Shown here piece after piece: positions 16,759 through 25,412 of a stretch of 47,985 bases of DNA (position 1 is the first letter of the stretch; each line of letters opens with the position of its first letter). The stretch covers positions 1-47,985 of the forward strand of contig JBFWRI010000015.1 in the NCBI GenBank assembly GCA_050248995.1. The letters are read 5' to 3'. Source of the stretch: JBFWRI01 sp050248995. Lineage in GTDB: Bacteria; Pseudomonadota; Alphaproteobacteria; JAIXQD01. A program made the translations under genes and the position numbers. The notes under the pieces were generated by a model. It did not search any database. It was given only the letters and a program-made list of their open reading frames with translations, and was not told where the DNA came from.

Positions 16759-17622
16759 ATGGGTCTTTTTATCGGTATTGTTGTCGTTATCGTGTGTACC
16801 TTCGGTGGGTACATGGCGATGGGCGGCCATATCGCCGTGCTGTGGCAGCCGTTCGAATTCGTCATCATCTTCGGTTCGGCTGTCGGTGCGTTTATTATCG
16901 CGAACCCACCGCACGTCAAAAAGCGTGTGATGAAGGAAATCGGCAGCCTCAGCAAAAAACCGAAATACGGCAAAGCCGAATTCCTTGAACTGCTGTCGAT
17001 GATGTACCTGACATTCAAGCTGGCGAAGACCAAGGGCATGCTGGCGATGGAACAGCACATCGAAAATCCTGAACAAAGCACTCTGTTCTCGCAGTTCCCG
17101 ACCTTTGTCCACGACCACCACGCAGTCGAGTTTTTCTGCGACTACCTGCGTCTTGTGTCGCTGGGTTCCGACAAGCCCTATGAAATCGAAGCACTGATGG
17201 ATGAAGAGCTCGAAGTCCACCACAAGGAAGATCATGACGTGTCGCACTCGCTGCAGCAAATGGCCGATGGTATGCCGGCGCTGGGTATCGTCGCAGCCGT
17301 TCTCGGGGTTATTAAAACCATGGGCGCCATTACCGAACCACCCGAAGTGCTGGGCCACCTGATCGGGGGCGCGCTGGTGGGTACATTCCTTGGTGTGTTC
17401 CTGTCGTATGGCTTTATCGGCCCGATGTCGACATCCCTAGGCGCACGCCATACAGCGCAGTCGAAATACATGCAGTGTATGAAGGTCGGGCTGATCGCCC
17501 ACCTGCATGGGTATGCGCCGGCGATCTCGGCCGAATACGCGCGCAAAGCGTTGATGAGCGATGTACGCCCCACCTTCGTTGAGCTTGAAGAGGCCACGGG
17601 CACCCTGACGTTGCCGGGCTAG
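16759..17622 (+). CDS. motA: Flagellar motor stator protein MotA
   Basis: 287 residues. The protein starts with a membrane helix and the typical GGYMAMGGHIAVLWQPFEF (about 15-33), then GAFIIANPP, a cytoplasmic domain, and two further helices around 170-215 (MADGMPALGIVAAVLGVIKTM, IGGALVGTFLGVFLSYGFIGP). The proline in FIGPMS and the C-terminal VGLIAHLHGYAPAISAEYARK are as in proton-type MotA. It pairs with MotB to form the stator channel that drives flagellar rotation. motB follows after eight bases. No other flagellar genes are in the window. Confidence 0.96.
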   Translation: MGLFIGIVVVIVCTFGGYMAMGGHIAVLWQPFEFVIIFGSAVGAFIIANPPHVKKRVMKEIGSLSKKPKYGKAEFLELLSMMYLTFKLAKTKGMLAMEQHIENPEQSTLFSQFPTFVHDHHAVEFFCDYLRLVSLGSDKPYEIEALMDEELEVHHKEDHDVSHSLQQMADGMPALGIVAAVLGVIKTMGAITEPPEVLGHLIGGALVGTFLGVFLSYGFIGPMSTSLGARHTAQSKYMQCMKVGLIAHLHGYAPAISAEYARKALMSDVRPTFVELEEATGTLTLPG

Positions 17623-17630
17623 GGTAACGC

Positions 17631-18707
17631 ATGGCCGACAATAAACCCATTATCATCATCAAGAAGATCAAGAAGGTCGAAGGCGGCCACCACGGCGGCG
17701 CATGGAAAGTCGCCTACGCCGACTTCGTGACCGCGATGATGGCCTTCTTCCTGCTGTTATGGCTGTTGAACGTCACCACCGACGTGCAGCGCAAAGGTAT
17801 CGCCGACTATTTCTCGCCGGCGTCGATCTCGAAATCGCAGTCCGGTGCGGGCGGCATCTTCGGCGGCCGTGTTATCTCGGCGCCCGAAGCCAAGTTTTCC
17901 GACAGCGCACCACCGGGTATGGATACACTCGACGCTCCCCCGCCCGGTTATCAGGCCAAGGATGAAGATGTTGATGAAGGGCGTATGGGCAAGCCCGGCA
18001 ATATGGCCGACGGCGACCAGGCGGGCGAAGGCGACAAGGACAATGTCGGTACCGGCATGGCCGCGCAGGGCGAACAGCCGACCGGCGTCGTTGCCCAGCA
18101 GGGCGGCAATCCCGACGAGGCGATGTCGCAGGAACAGATCGATGCATTGGATAAAGCCCGCGCCGAAGAAGAAGAACAGAAGTTCAAGCTGGCTGAAAAA
18201 GCCCTGAACAATGCCATTGGCGCAACACCGGAACTGGCACCGCTGGCCAAAAGCCTTATTGTCGACCAGACCGAGGAAGGTCTGCGCATCCAGATCGTTG
18301 ACCAGGAAAACTATTCGATGTTCCCGTCGGGCAGCGCGCAGATGTATCCACAAACCCGTCGGTTGCTGGAACTGGTTGGCAAGGCGGTGGCGCTGCTGCC
18401 CAACAAACTGTCGATTACCGGGCACACCGACAACGCGCCGTTCGCCTCAAGCAGTATGCGCGATAACTGGGACCTGTCAGCCGAGCGTGCCAATGCCAGC
18501 CGCCGTGTGCTAACGGGCATGGGTATAGCCGAAGACCGTATCCAGACCGTTGTCGGCCTTGCCGACCGCGAGCCGTATGTAAAAGAAAACCCGGCCGATC
18601 CGAAAAACCGCCGCATTAGCATCGTACTGATCCGCCAGTCCATCACCGGCACAGCGGATACCCCGGCAACGCCCGCAGGCCCGGATGAGCGACAGCAACA
18701 ACCCTGA
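17631..18707 (+). CDS. motB: Flagellar motor stator protein MotB
   Basis: 358 residues. A basic cytosolic start leads to the single membrane helix with the proton-carrying aspartate at Asp31 in YADFVTAMMAFFLLLW. An acidic, Gly-rich linker (about 60-180) follows, longer than usual, then the OmpA-like peptidoglycan-binding domain with LSITGHTDNAPF and NWDLSAERANASRRVL (about 258-290). The C terminus ends in a Pro/Thr-rich tail. Its last 23 bases overlap the start of bpt in another frame. The pair motA-motB is a complete stator unit. Confidence 0.96.
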   Translation: MADNKPIIIIKKIKKVEGGHHGGAWKVAYADFVTAMMAFFLLLWLLNVTTDVQRKGIADYFSPASISKSQSGAGGIFGGRVISAPEAKFSDSAPPGMDTLDAPPPGYQAKDEDVDEGRMGKPGNMADGDQAGEGDKDNVGTGMAAQGEQPTGVVAQQGGNPDEAMSQEQIDALDKARAEEEEQKFKLAEKALNNAIGATPELAPLAKSLIVDQTEEGLRIQIVDQENYSMFPSGSAQMYPQTRRLLELVGKAVALLPNKLSITGHTDNAPFASSSMRDNWDLSAERANASRRVLTGMGIAEDRIQTVVGLADREPYVKENPADPKNRRISIVLIRQSITGTADTPATPAGPDERQQQP

Positions 18708-19419
18708 TATCCTGCTTCCCGAAGCGTATATCTCGCAGCCGGCGCCTTGCCCGTACCTGCCCAACCGCAATGAACAGCGCATCCTGCTGCCGCTGGCCAA
18801 GGATAATGCGGTGGCCACCGAACAGCTTAGCTTTTTTACGCGCCTCGGTTTCCGCCGTACGCAGCAGTTTATGTACCGCCCCAACTGCCAGACCTGTCAG
18901 GCCTGCATCTCGTACCGTGTGATAGTGAAGGACTTCAAGCCGTCGGTCACGCAGGCGCGTATTGCCCGCCGCAACAAGGATCTGTGGTGGCAGAAAGAAG
19001 AAAGCCCCAACCTGCTGGCCATGTACGCGCTGTTTTTACGTTATCAGCAGACGCGCCATGCCGCCAGCGAGATGGCGAAGTTCAGCTACACCGATTTTCT
19101 GACGCTGGTGGACGAGCCGTCAACCGCCTGCGGCATTTATACGCTGTCGCGCAGCACACAGGATTATATGGGCGCCATGCTGGTTGACCGTGTGGAAGAC
19201 GGTCTGTCGGCCGTTTACAGCTTTTTCGACCCCGAAGCGCGCGTGCGTAGCCTTGGTACGGCGTTAATCCTACGGCTGATCGAGGAAGCCGTGCGCCAGC
19301 GCCTGCCTTACGTCTATCTGGGCTACTGGGTCAAAGACAGCTTGAAGATGGAGTACAAGTCCCGCTTCGGCCCGGCTGAAATCCTGACCGAAAACGGCTG
19401 GATGCCGTTTGGAAACTAA
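18685..19419 (+). CDS. bpt: Aspartate/glutamate leucyltransferase (N-end rule)
   Basis: 244 residues. It adds leucine from leucyl-tRNA to proteins with N-terminal Asp or Glu, marking them for ClpAP through ClpS. Family features are the LPNRNEQ start, the cysteine cluster CQTCQACISYRV (residues 70-81), and the C-terminal YVYLGYWVKDSLKMEYKSRF with the related acyltransferase fold. Both bacterial Bpt and eukaryotic-like Ate share these; bacterial Bpt is the likelier reading. The start overlaps the last 23 bases of motB, an unusual coupling of motor and degradation genes. No clear ribosome-binding site apart from the motB coding sequence. Confidence 0.9.
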   Translation: MSDSNNPDILLPEAYISQPAPCPYLPNRNEQRILLPLAKDNAVATEQLSFFTRLGFRRTQQFMYRPNCQTCQACISYRVIVKDFKPSVTQARIARRNKDLWWQKEESPNLLAMYALFLRYQQTRHAASEMAKFSYTDFLTLVDEPSTACGIYTLSRSTQDYMGAMLVDRVEDGLSAVYSFFDPEARVRSLGTALILRLIEEAVRQRLPYVYLGYWVKDSLKMEYKSRFGPAEILTENGWMPFGN

Positions 19420-19489
19420 TTCACCTTAATATAAGGCTTGAACCACACTGCCCCAGCATCTAGCGTGCCCCTATATTTGCGGGGAATGT

Positions 19490-20290
19490 ATGTTAGCGAC
19501 GATTGATCCACGGCTACAAATTGCCGAAGACCTTGTCGAGGATTCGCTGGTCACTGCTTTGCTGACCGACTTCAACTACGTGCCAGCCGTGGGCCTTGTG
19601 CAGATGCACCCGGTTACCGAATGGTCGATGGTCGAGCCACTAGCAAAAAGCAAGCTGATCGCCAGCATAGCACTGTGGCCCAGCGCTGTAGTGCTTGGGC
19701 TTAAGACAAGTGAACTATTGCTAACGACGTTGGGCACGAGACCACTGTTTGAAATACCAAATGAACTGGCGATTGGTGCTCTTGTCGCCGCCGGCATCAG
19801 CCTGGCGGTTGATAATGCCATCTACTTCTTCATGAAAAATGTGAAAGCCATTGAAAATCGCACCCGCCGGTTTGAGGACTTTAAAAAGCATCCCATTCTG
19901 GCCACCGGAACACTGCTTGATGATTATGGCGTTGCCATAGCCGCCAAAACAAGCCTGCAGGCCAGTATTGAAAGCCTTGAAGGCATCCTGCCTGACATTA
20001 AAGCCGGCAATACCGACTTCCAGCGCCCGCCTGTCTTCCTGTCAGAAGCAGATCGCAAGCTGGTGGGTTGGGACGCTTTTGCCGAAGAGCCTGAATGGAC
20101 GGTGTATGGCGTTGAAAGCATGATCATCCTGCTGCGCGAATGCACGATTATGCAGGCCGAAAAAGTGATTGAACTGGAAGACAAAGCCGACCTGCAAGGC
20201 TTCGGCAACTGCCTGCGCGCAGCGCGCCCCCAACTGGAAGCCCTTATCAAGAAGGGCGCCCAGCTTGTAAAACAGGCGCCGCGGCATTAA
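19490..20290 (+). CDS. Hypothetical membrane protein, 266 residues
   Basis: Two likely membrane helices lie at about 55-72 (KLIASIALWPSAVVLGLK) and about 92-112 (LAIGALVAAGISLAVDNAIYFF). The C-terminal 150 residues are soluble, alpha-helical and rich in acidic side chains. GGGG precedes the ATG by five bases. It is ten bases ahead of the pyrophosphatase gene, so the two are probably co-transcribed. I recognise no family. Confidence 0.6.
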   Translation: MLATIDPRLQIAEDLVEDSLVTALLTDFNYVPAVGLVQMHPVTEWSMVEPLAKSKLIASIALWPSAVVLGLKTSELLLTTLGTRPLFEIPNELAIGALVAAGISLAVDNAIYFFMKNVKAIENRTRRFEDFKKHPILATGTLLDDYGVAIAAKTSLQASIESLEGILPDIKAGNTDFQRPPVFLSEADRKLVGWDAFAEEPEWTVYGVESMIILLRECTIMQAEKVIELEDKADLQGFGNCLRAARPQLEALIKKGAQLVKQAPRH

Positions 20291-20299
20291 GCTCGGCCC

Positions 20300-20905
20300 A
20301 TGCTTATTTTCTGCACATCGAATTCCGGCAAATTCACGCGCTTTTGTGAAGAGCTGGCACCGTATGGCATTACTGCCGAACAACGCCCGCTGGAACTGAC
20401 CGAACCGCAGGAAAGCGATATCCCCGATGTTGCACGCATGAAGGCGCAACAGGCGTATAAACTCACTGGCCAACCTTGCATCGTGGAAGACAGCGGGCTT
20501 TGCATCCCAGAACTGAATAACTTCCCCGAAGCGCTAACCAAGCCTGTGCTAACGCGCCTTGGTCTTGATGGTTTTCTGAAACTGGTTTCGGGCCTTGAAG
20601 ACCGCAGCTGTTATTTCATCAGCTGCCTTGCCTATGCCGATATCGAAGGCAATGTTGACGTCATTATTGATCGCTCGATGACGGGCGAGCTGCTGCACCA
20701 GCCCAAGGGTGAAAACTTCACACGTTCGTGGTCGGTGCTGTCGCATGTTTTCCGCCCCACAAACTTCAATACCAGCATGTCGGATATGACCGACGCCCAG
20801 CTGGAAGCCCTGTTTGCCGAATGGCGCCCACAAAACATTTTCCACCGTTTTGGCCAGCATGTCAGCGCCAACAGGGTCCGTTTTGGCCTGCAGGAAGCGG
20901 CATAG
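20300..20905 (+). CDS. RdgB/Ham1-like non-canonical purine NTP pyrophosphatase
   Basis: 201 residues. The N terminus has the nucleotide-binding TSNSGKF (6-12) and the metal-binding VEDSGL (about 63-68), both hallmarks of the Ham1/RdgB family, which removes ITP, dITP and XTP from the nucleotide pool. The rest is more divergent than usual: the middle lacks an obvious GxxxxG-ARYAG stretch, and the C-terminal SHRxxA is replaced by SANRVRFG. It may therefore be a second, diverged member rather than the housekeeping enzyme. Preceded by the membrane unknown in the same operon. Confidence 0.7.
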   Translation: MLIFCTSNSGKFTRFCEELAPYGITAEQRPLELTEPQESDIPDVARMKAQQAYKLTGQPCIVEDSGLCIPELNNFPEALTKPVLTRLGLDGFLKLVSGLEDRSCYFISCLAYADIEGNVDVIIDRSMTGELLHQPKGENFTRSWSVLSHVFRPTNFNTSMSDMTDAQLEALFAEWRPQNIFHRFGQHVSANRVRFGLQEAA

Positions 20906-20941
20906 TTATTACTTTCATGATTGGCTGGCTATAGTCGCCGT

Positions 20942-21457
20942 ATGAGCGACGGATTCCTTGCCTATAAACTGACAGCTGCGCACAAAGCGCAGATTGCCGA
21001 TGCACTGGAGCAAATCGGCGTTGCGCCCCTGCCCGGCACCGAACAGGTGCGCGATCACATCACCATCGCCTACGGTTTTAGCCGTGAGCTATCGCACATG
21101 GTTTCAGAAGAAGTCGTTATTACCGGCGTATTGATTGATGGCGCCGGTCTTATGACATTAACAGCCACCGTGGATGGCAATGCCAAGCGCCGCTATGATG
21201 GAGCTTTTTACCATGTTACCGATTATGTGAACCGCGGGACTGAACTGCCGGCCGCATACGGTGAACCAGCGGGCACAAAGTTTGAACCCAAACACTCGGG
21301 CCGTCTGCTGCAACTACACCATGAATCGGGTTATGGCCGTTATATTCCGTTCGCGAAGCCCCTGGAACTTGGCTACCTGGATTCTGTCTTTTATCCGCCA
21401 ACAGTTGACGGCATACGCCCGCCGCCCGTGCGTGGCGGCCAGCCGGTGCTGGATTAA
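20942..21457 (+). CDS. Possible 2H phosphoesterase-like protein
   Basis: 171 residues from the ATG at 20942. Two HxT motifs can be seen, DHITIAYG (His39-Thr41) and FYHVTDYV (His91-Thr93). Paired HxT/S motifs in a protein of this size define the 2H phosphoesterase fold (LigT, cyclic phosphodiesterases, RNA 2'-5' ligases). The spacing of about 50 residues is a little short for the family, and the second motif is followed by Asp rather than a hydrophobic residue, so the call is tentative. The C terminus is rich in Tyr and Pro. Confidence 0.45.
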   Translation: MSDGFLAYKLTAAHKAQIADALEQIGVAPLPGTEQVRDHITIAYGFSRELSHMVSEEVVITGVLIDGAGLMTLTATVDGNAKRRYDGAFYHVTDYVNRGTELPAAYGEPAGTKFEPKHSGRLLQLHHESGYGRYIPFAKPLELGYLDSVFYPPTVDGIRPPPVRGGQPVLD

Positions 21458-21517
21458 GGCGTTAAGACAACGCTCTATTCCCGCATTACTTTCAGGTGGA
21501 GCCGCTATAAGTATTGA

Positions 21518-22060
21518 ATGATTAGAGCCATCCACAACGCATATGCCCGTGCCGTATTCCGCAAGAACCTGCTGGCGTTTGCGAATGCAGAGCCTGCTAA
21601 AAGCCCATTTTCCTGGACCAAGATTCCCGCAATGCTCGTCGCGTCGGTCGGCGCTAAGTTTCTTGCATATAGTGCCATCAATCCAACAGGTAATATCAAT
21701 GCGGATAATACTGCCAAGCTTATTGGTATTTCTCTTATACTTTTAGGCGGCAGCGTTTTACTGGGTCACAAAGTAATTGATAAAGAGCTCGGCAGACTAA
21801 GGGGTTTAGACAACAACATAAATGCTTCTGACGTTAATCCAGAAAAGCAGCCTGTTCTTCATGCGCTGCAGTGTGCCTCACGTATTGGGAATGCACACTT
21901 TATGCTAACGCTGCTCGAGCAAGACACACCACTTAAAGATCCCGACAAACTTAAACAACAATCAACCGACACACTTACAGCAGCTATGGCCGATCCGTTA
22001 TTTGGTAAGCTCTATAGCAATCTGCGCCGCACACACGCTAAAGCGCTGGGCATAGTTTAA
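21518..22060 (+). CDS. Hypothetical membrane protein, 180 residues
   Basis: Two membrane segments at about 36-54 and 66-84 (AKLIGISLILLGGSVLLGHK), then a soluble helical C-terminal half. There is no recognised domain. The last four bases overlap the end of the convergent parC gene. A GGTGGAG lies about 20 bases before the ATG, rather far for a ribosome-binding site. Confidence 0.5.
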   Translation: MIRAIHNAYARAVFRKNLLAFANAEPAKSPFSWTKIPAMLVASVGAKFLAYSAINPTGNINADNTAKLIGISLILLGGSVLLGHKVIDKELGRLRGLDNNINASDVNPEKQPVLHALQCASRIGNAHFMLTLLEQDTPLKDPDKLKQQSTDTLTAAMADPLFGKLYSNLRRTHAKALGIV

Positions 22061-24306
22061 TCGTTAAACTTGTTTGATTTCGGCAGACCGTGCGCAAGGC
22101 AGCCCTGCGCCGCGCGTGCCATCAGCCACATGCGTACATCGGGTTCGGTGCGGGTCTTGCCGCCGCTTTGCCACGTCAGACCTTCCTTCTTGTTGAAGGT
22201 CTTCACATCGCTCAGTTCGCCGCCCTTATATTTTTGCAGTGTCACGCCCTTGCCGCGCGCCATTTCCGGCACTTCAGACAACGGGAACACAACCATCTTG
22301 TGATTGGTGCCCAGCACCGCTACATGGTCGCCTTCCACCAGCGCGCAGGCAACCGCTTTCGCGTCATCGCTAACATTCAGCGCCTGTTTACCGTTCTTGG
22401 TTTGCGCCAGCACATCAGCGGCTGCCACCACAAAGCCATGGCCGGATGTTGAAGCCACAATAAACTTCTGGCCTTCCTTATAAACAATCAGCTGCACGAT
22501 ATCATCGTCAGCACCCATGTCGGTCATCATGCGCACCGGCTCGCCGTAACCACGGCCGCGTGGCAGTTTATCAACGCCGATGGTGTAGAATTTGCCGTTG
22601 GTTGCGAACAGCAACAACTTGTCCACCGTTTCGCACTGGATCGCAAAACGCGCGCCGTCGCCTTCCTTATAACCGCTGCCATTGTCTTCGACATGGCCCT
22701 TCATCGTGCGTACCCAGCCCTTTTCCGACAGGAACACGGTCACGTTCTCACGCTCGATCACGCTTTCAATCGGCACCTGCACATCGGCCGGTGCATCAGC
22801 CAGCACCGTGCGGCGCTTGCCCAGCGGTGTCTTCTTGCCGAACTTGGTCTGGATATCGGCGATTTCATTATCAATCGCCGCCCACTTCTTGTCGTCCGAC
22901 TTCAGCAGCGCCGTCAGTTCTTTCTGTTCTTTCGTCAGCGCGTCGTTTTCCTTGCGGATCTCGATCTCTTCCAGCTTGCGCAGGGCCCGCAGGCGCATGT
23001 TCAGAATGGCTTCGGCTTGCCGTTCCGTCAGCTTGTACTTTTTCATCAGCACAACTTTGGGCTCGTCTTCATTGCGGATAATCTTGATAACCGCATCAAT
23101 GTTCAGGTAACACACCAGCAATCCGCCCAGCACTTCAAGGCGGTCGGCAATCTGGGCCAGACGGTTTTTCGTGCGACGTTCCAGCACCTGCAGGCGATGA
23201 TCAAGGAACGCTTGTAATACTTCGCGGATATTCAGAACGCGTGGCACGCCCGTACCGTCCAGCACGTTCATGTTCAGGCTGATGCGTGTTTCAAGATCTG
23301 TCGCGCGGAACAGCTGCTCCATCAGCACAACCGGATCAACATTGCGCGACTTCGGCACCAGCACAAGGCGCACGTCGTCGGCCGACTCATCGCGAATATC
23401 ATCCAGCAGCGGCAGTTTCTTCGCCTGCAGCAGCTCGGCCACCTTCTCGATCAGGCGTGATTTCTGCACCTGCCACGGCATTTCGGTGACAATGATATTC
23501 CATATACCGGCACCCAGTTTTTCGGTTTCCCACTTGGCGCGCACGCGGAAGCTGCCGCGCCCGGTCTTGTAAGCTTCCAGCATGGTCTCGCGGTTTTCAA
23601 CCAGCTTGCCGCCGGTAGGGAAATCGGGGCCCGGCAACAGGTCCAGCAGTTTGTCAAACCCAGCGCGTGGCGTTTTAATCAGGTACCGCAGCGCGGCACA
23701 GATTTCGTCGGCATTATGCGGCGGAATGCTTGTGGCCATACCCACCGCAATGCCGCTGGCGCCGTTGGCCAGCAGGTTCGGGAATGCGGCTGGCATAACA
23801 GCTGGCTCCAGCCCGCCGCCATCGTATGTAGCACGGAAATCAACCGCGTCTTCATCCAACCCTTCCATCAGTGCTTCTGCAACTGCCGTTAAACGCGCTT
23901 CGGTGTAACGCATGGCGGCGGCGTTATCGCCGTCGATGTTGCCGAAGTTGCCCTGGCCATCAACCAGCGGGTAACGAACGTTGAAATCCTGCGCCAAACG
24001 CACCAGTGCGTCATAGACAGCTGTATCGCCGTGCGGGTGGAATTTACCGATCACATCGCCCACAACGCGGGCCGACTTCTTGGGCGCAGTGTTAGCGGCA
24101 AGGCGCAGCTCGCGCATCGCATACATCAGGCGGCGGTGCACGGGCTTCAGGCCGTCGCGTACATCGGGCAGCGACCGCGCCATGATGGTTGAAAGGGCAT
24201 AGGCCAGATAGCGTTCAGACAACGCTTCGGCAAACGGCTTGACGATGATCTCGGATTCAGGTGGCGGCGACTCTGAATTTCCACGGGCTGACTTGGTACG
24301 GCTCAT
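22057..24306 (-). CDS. parC: DNA topoisomerase IV subunit A
   Basis: 749 residues. The type IIA breakage-reunion domain is clear: RSLPDVRDGLKPVHRRLMY near residue 45, GDVIGKFHPHGD, and AAMRYTEARLT carrying the catalytic tyrosine (about 130). Length and the C-terminal part with fewer beta-pinwheel repeats than GyrA, plus LGGLLVCYLNIDAVIKIIRN, point to ParC rather than GyrA. It relaxes supercoils and decatenates daughter chromosomes together with ParE, which is not in this window. recO lies upstream on the same strand, as often in alphaproteobacteria. The start codon sits inside a 7-bp hairpin (24305-24325). Confidence 0.94.
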   Translation of the reverse strand: MSRTKSARGNSESPPPESEIIVKPFAEALSERYLAYALSTIMARSLPDVRDGLKPVHRRLMYAMRELRLAANTAPKKSARVVGDVIGKFHPHGDTAVYDALVRLAQDFNVRYPLVDGQGNFGNIDGDNAAAMRYTEARLTAVAEALMEGLDEDAVDFRATYDGGGLEPAVMPAAFPNLLANGASGIAVGMATSIPPHNADEICAALRYLIKTPRAGFDKLLDLLPGPDFPTGGKLVENRETMLEAYKTGRGSFRVRAKWETEKLGAGIWNIIVTEMPWQVQKSRLIEKVAELLQAKKLPLLDDIRDESADDVRLVLVPKSRNVDPVVLMEQLFRATDLETRISLNMNVLDGTGVPRVLNIREVLQAFLDHRLQVLERRTKNRLAQIADRLEVLGGLLVCYLNIDAVIKIIRNEDEPKVVLMKKYKLTERQAEAILNMRLRALRKLEEIEIRKENDALTKEQKELTALLKSDDKKWAAIDNEIADIQTKFGKKTPLGKRRTVLADAPADVQVPIESVIERENVTVFLSEKGWVRTMKGHVEDNGSGYKEGDGARFAIQCETVDKLLLFATNGKFYTIGVDKLPRGRGYGEPVRMMTDMGADDDIVQLIVYKEGQKFIVASTSGHGFVVAAADVLAQTKNGKQALNVSDDAKAVACALVEGDHVAVLGTNHKMVVFPLSEVPEMARGKGVTLQKYKGGELSDVKTFNKKEGLTWQSGGKTRTEPDVRMWLMARAAQGCLAHGLPKSNKFND

Positions 24307-24325
24307 GCCGCCAGATTAGCGGCAT
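24305..24325 (-). promoter_or_regulatory. Hairpin enclosing the parC start codon
   Basis: ATGCCGC (24305-24311) and GCGGCAT (24319-24325) are perfect inverted repeats around seven bases. In the minus-strand message the start AUG (24304-24306) lies in and just past the 3' arm, and the only Shine-Dalgarno-like GGCGG is also paired. This may limit parC translation, or it may be a protein-binding palindrome. Confidence 0.45.
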
Positions 24326-24346
24326 AGGGCCCAATGGCAAGGCAGG

Positions 24347-24658
24347 CTATGCAGGCTCGGAAAACAGCTTTACCTGCGGCAGCGGGGTTACCATAACCCA
24401 GCCTTCCCAGTCTTCCGGCGGCTGGGGCGGTGGCGGCTCGGGCGTATACCCGCCCTCAAGACCGGCGAATACCTTTTGCTGCAGCCTGAAGAAATTAACG
24501 CATCTTTCGGGTGTGATGGCGAACTCCTCGGTAACGTCACCCCAAGGCCCTGTAACGACCCGCGCGCAACACACAACCGGCGAATAAGACACGTCCGGGT
24601 CTCTAACCGGCCTTTGCCATTCCGCACCATCGGGTATGAGAACATAGTCAATATTCAT
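24347..24658 (-). CDS. Hypothetical protein, 103 residues
   Basis: Unrecognised. It holds a Pro-rich stretch (EPPPPQPPEDWEGW), several tryptophans and a CC pair. It lies between recO (37 bases upstream) and parC (40 bases downstream) on the same strand. The ribosome-binding site is weak (AAAAAG). Coding is supported by length and position rather than by family. Confidence 0.5.
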   Translation of the reverse strand: MNIDYVLIPDGAEWQRPVRDPDVSYSPVVCCARVVTGPWGDVTEEFAITPERCVNFFRLQQKVFAGLEGGYTPEPPPPQPPEDWEGWVMVTPLPQVKLFSEPA

Positions 24659-24695
24659 CTTTTTAATATAAGGGCTGTCGCTGAAACTAAATCAG

Positions 24696-25412
24696 TTAGC
24701 GGCCAATCAAGGACTGAGATGCTGCAAATAACTGCCCCCGAACGGGCGGCAACTGCACGGGTGGCTGGTAAAAATGCTGGGCCAGAAAGTGTCCGGTAAC
24801 CTGTGCGGCAGCGGCAATATCAGCTGTTGCGGCTTTATCTAACCAATACCCCGGTAATGGCAACAAGCGGTCTTTATACGGTTCGGCTTCGGCGGCACAC
24901 ACGGCACGTCCTGTATTGGGGCTGATATGCGTCAGGTCATGCGTTTGCCCCGTCACCGCACACGACGATATGTCAAGGCCATAGCCCAGCACATCCAGCA
25001 GCGAACGTTCGTAATCGATCGTCACCCACGCCGCATTCGCCGCGTTCAGCACCACCAGCGCGTCATGCAGTTTTTCAAACAGCAGGGGCAGCGGCAAGCG
25101 TTCGGCGGTGGTATCACGCGTCAGCTGGCAAATGTAATCAACGGTCAGCAGCGCCTGTGGTTCGTCAAAAATATGTGCGGTGATGTGCTGGGTGGGCTCC
25201 AGGCTGAAAACACCCAGCTGTTCTTCAAGGCGTGCGCGCCATGTTGCTTCCACAACCGTACCCGGCGCCAACCATGCCTTGCGTGGACCGGTTTGGGCGG
25301 CATTGACACGACCCTGCCAGCGCCCGTGGCTGGCTGACAGAACATCAACCACTGCCGCCTTCTCGCCGTGCGGACGCACGGAAAGAATAATCGCGGCGTC
25401 TGTCCATTCCAT
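24696..25412 (-). CDS. recO: DNA repair protein RecO
   Basis: 238 residues from the ATG at 25412. The N-terminal OB fold is marked by MEWTDAAIILSVRPHGEKAA and HGRWQGRVNAAQTG, with the family pattern GxxxxWL-P-G. RecO helps RecR load RecA onto single-stranded DNA covered with SSB. The zinc-type cysteines of some RecO proteins are represented only by CAVTGQ and VCAAE. The ATG shares a base with the stop of the asd-like gene (TAATG). Confidence 0.92.
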   Translation of the reverse strand: MEWTDAAIILSVRPHGEKAAVVDVLSASHGRWQGRVNAAQTGPRKAWLAPGTVVEATWRARLEEQLGVFSLEPTQHITAHIFDEPQALLTVDYICQLTRDTTAERLPLPLLFEKLHDALVVLNAANAAWVTIDYERSLLDVLGYGLDISSCAVTGQTHDLTHISPNTGRAVCAAEAEPYKDRLLPLPGYWLDKAATADIAAAAQVTGHFLAQHFYQPPVQLPPVRGQLFAASQSLIGR

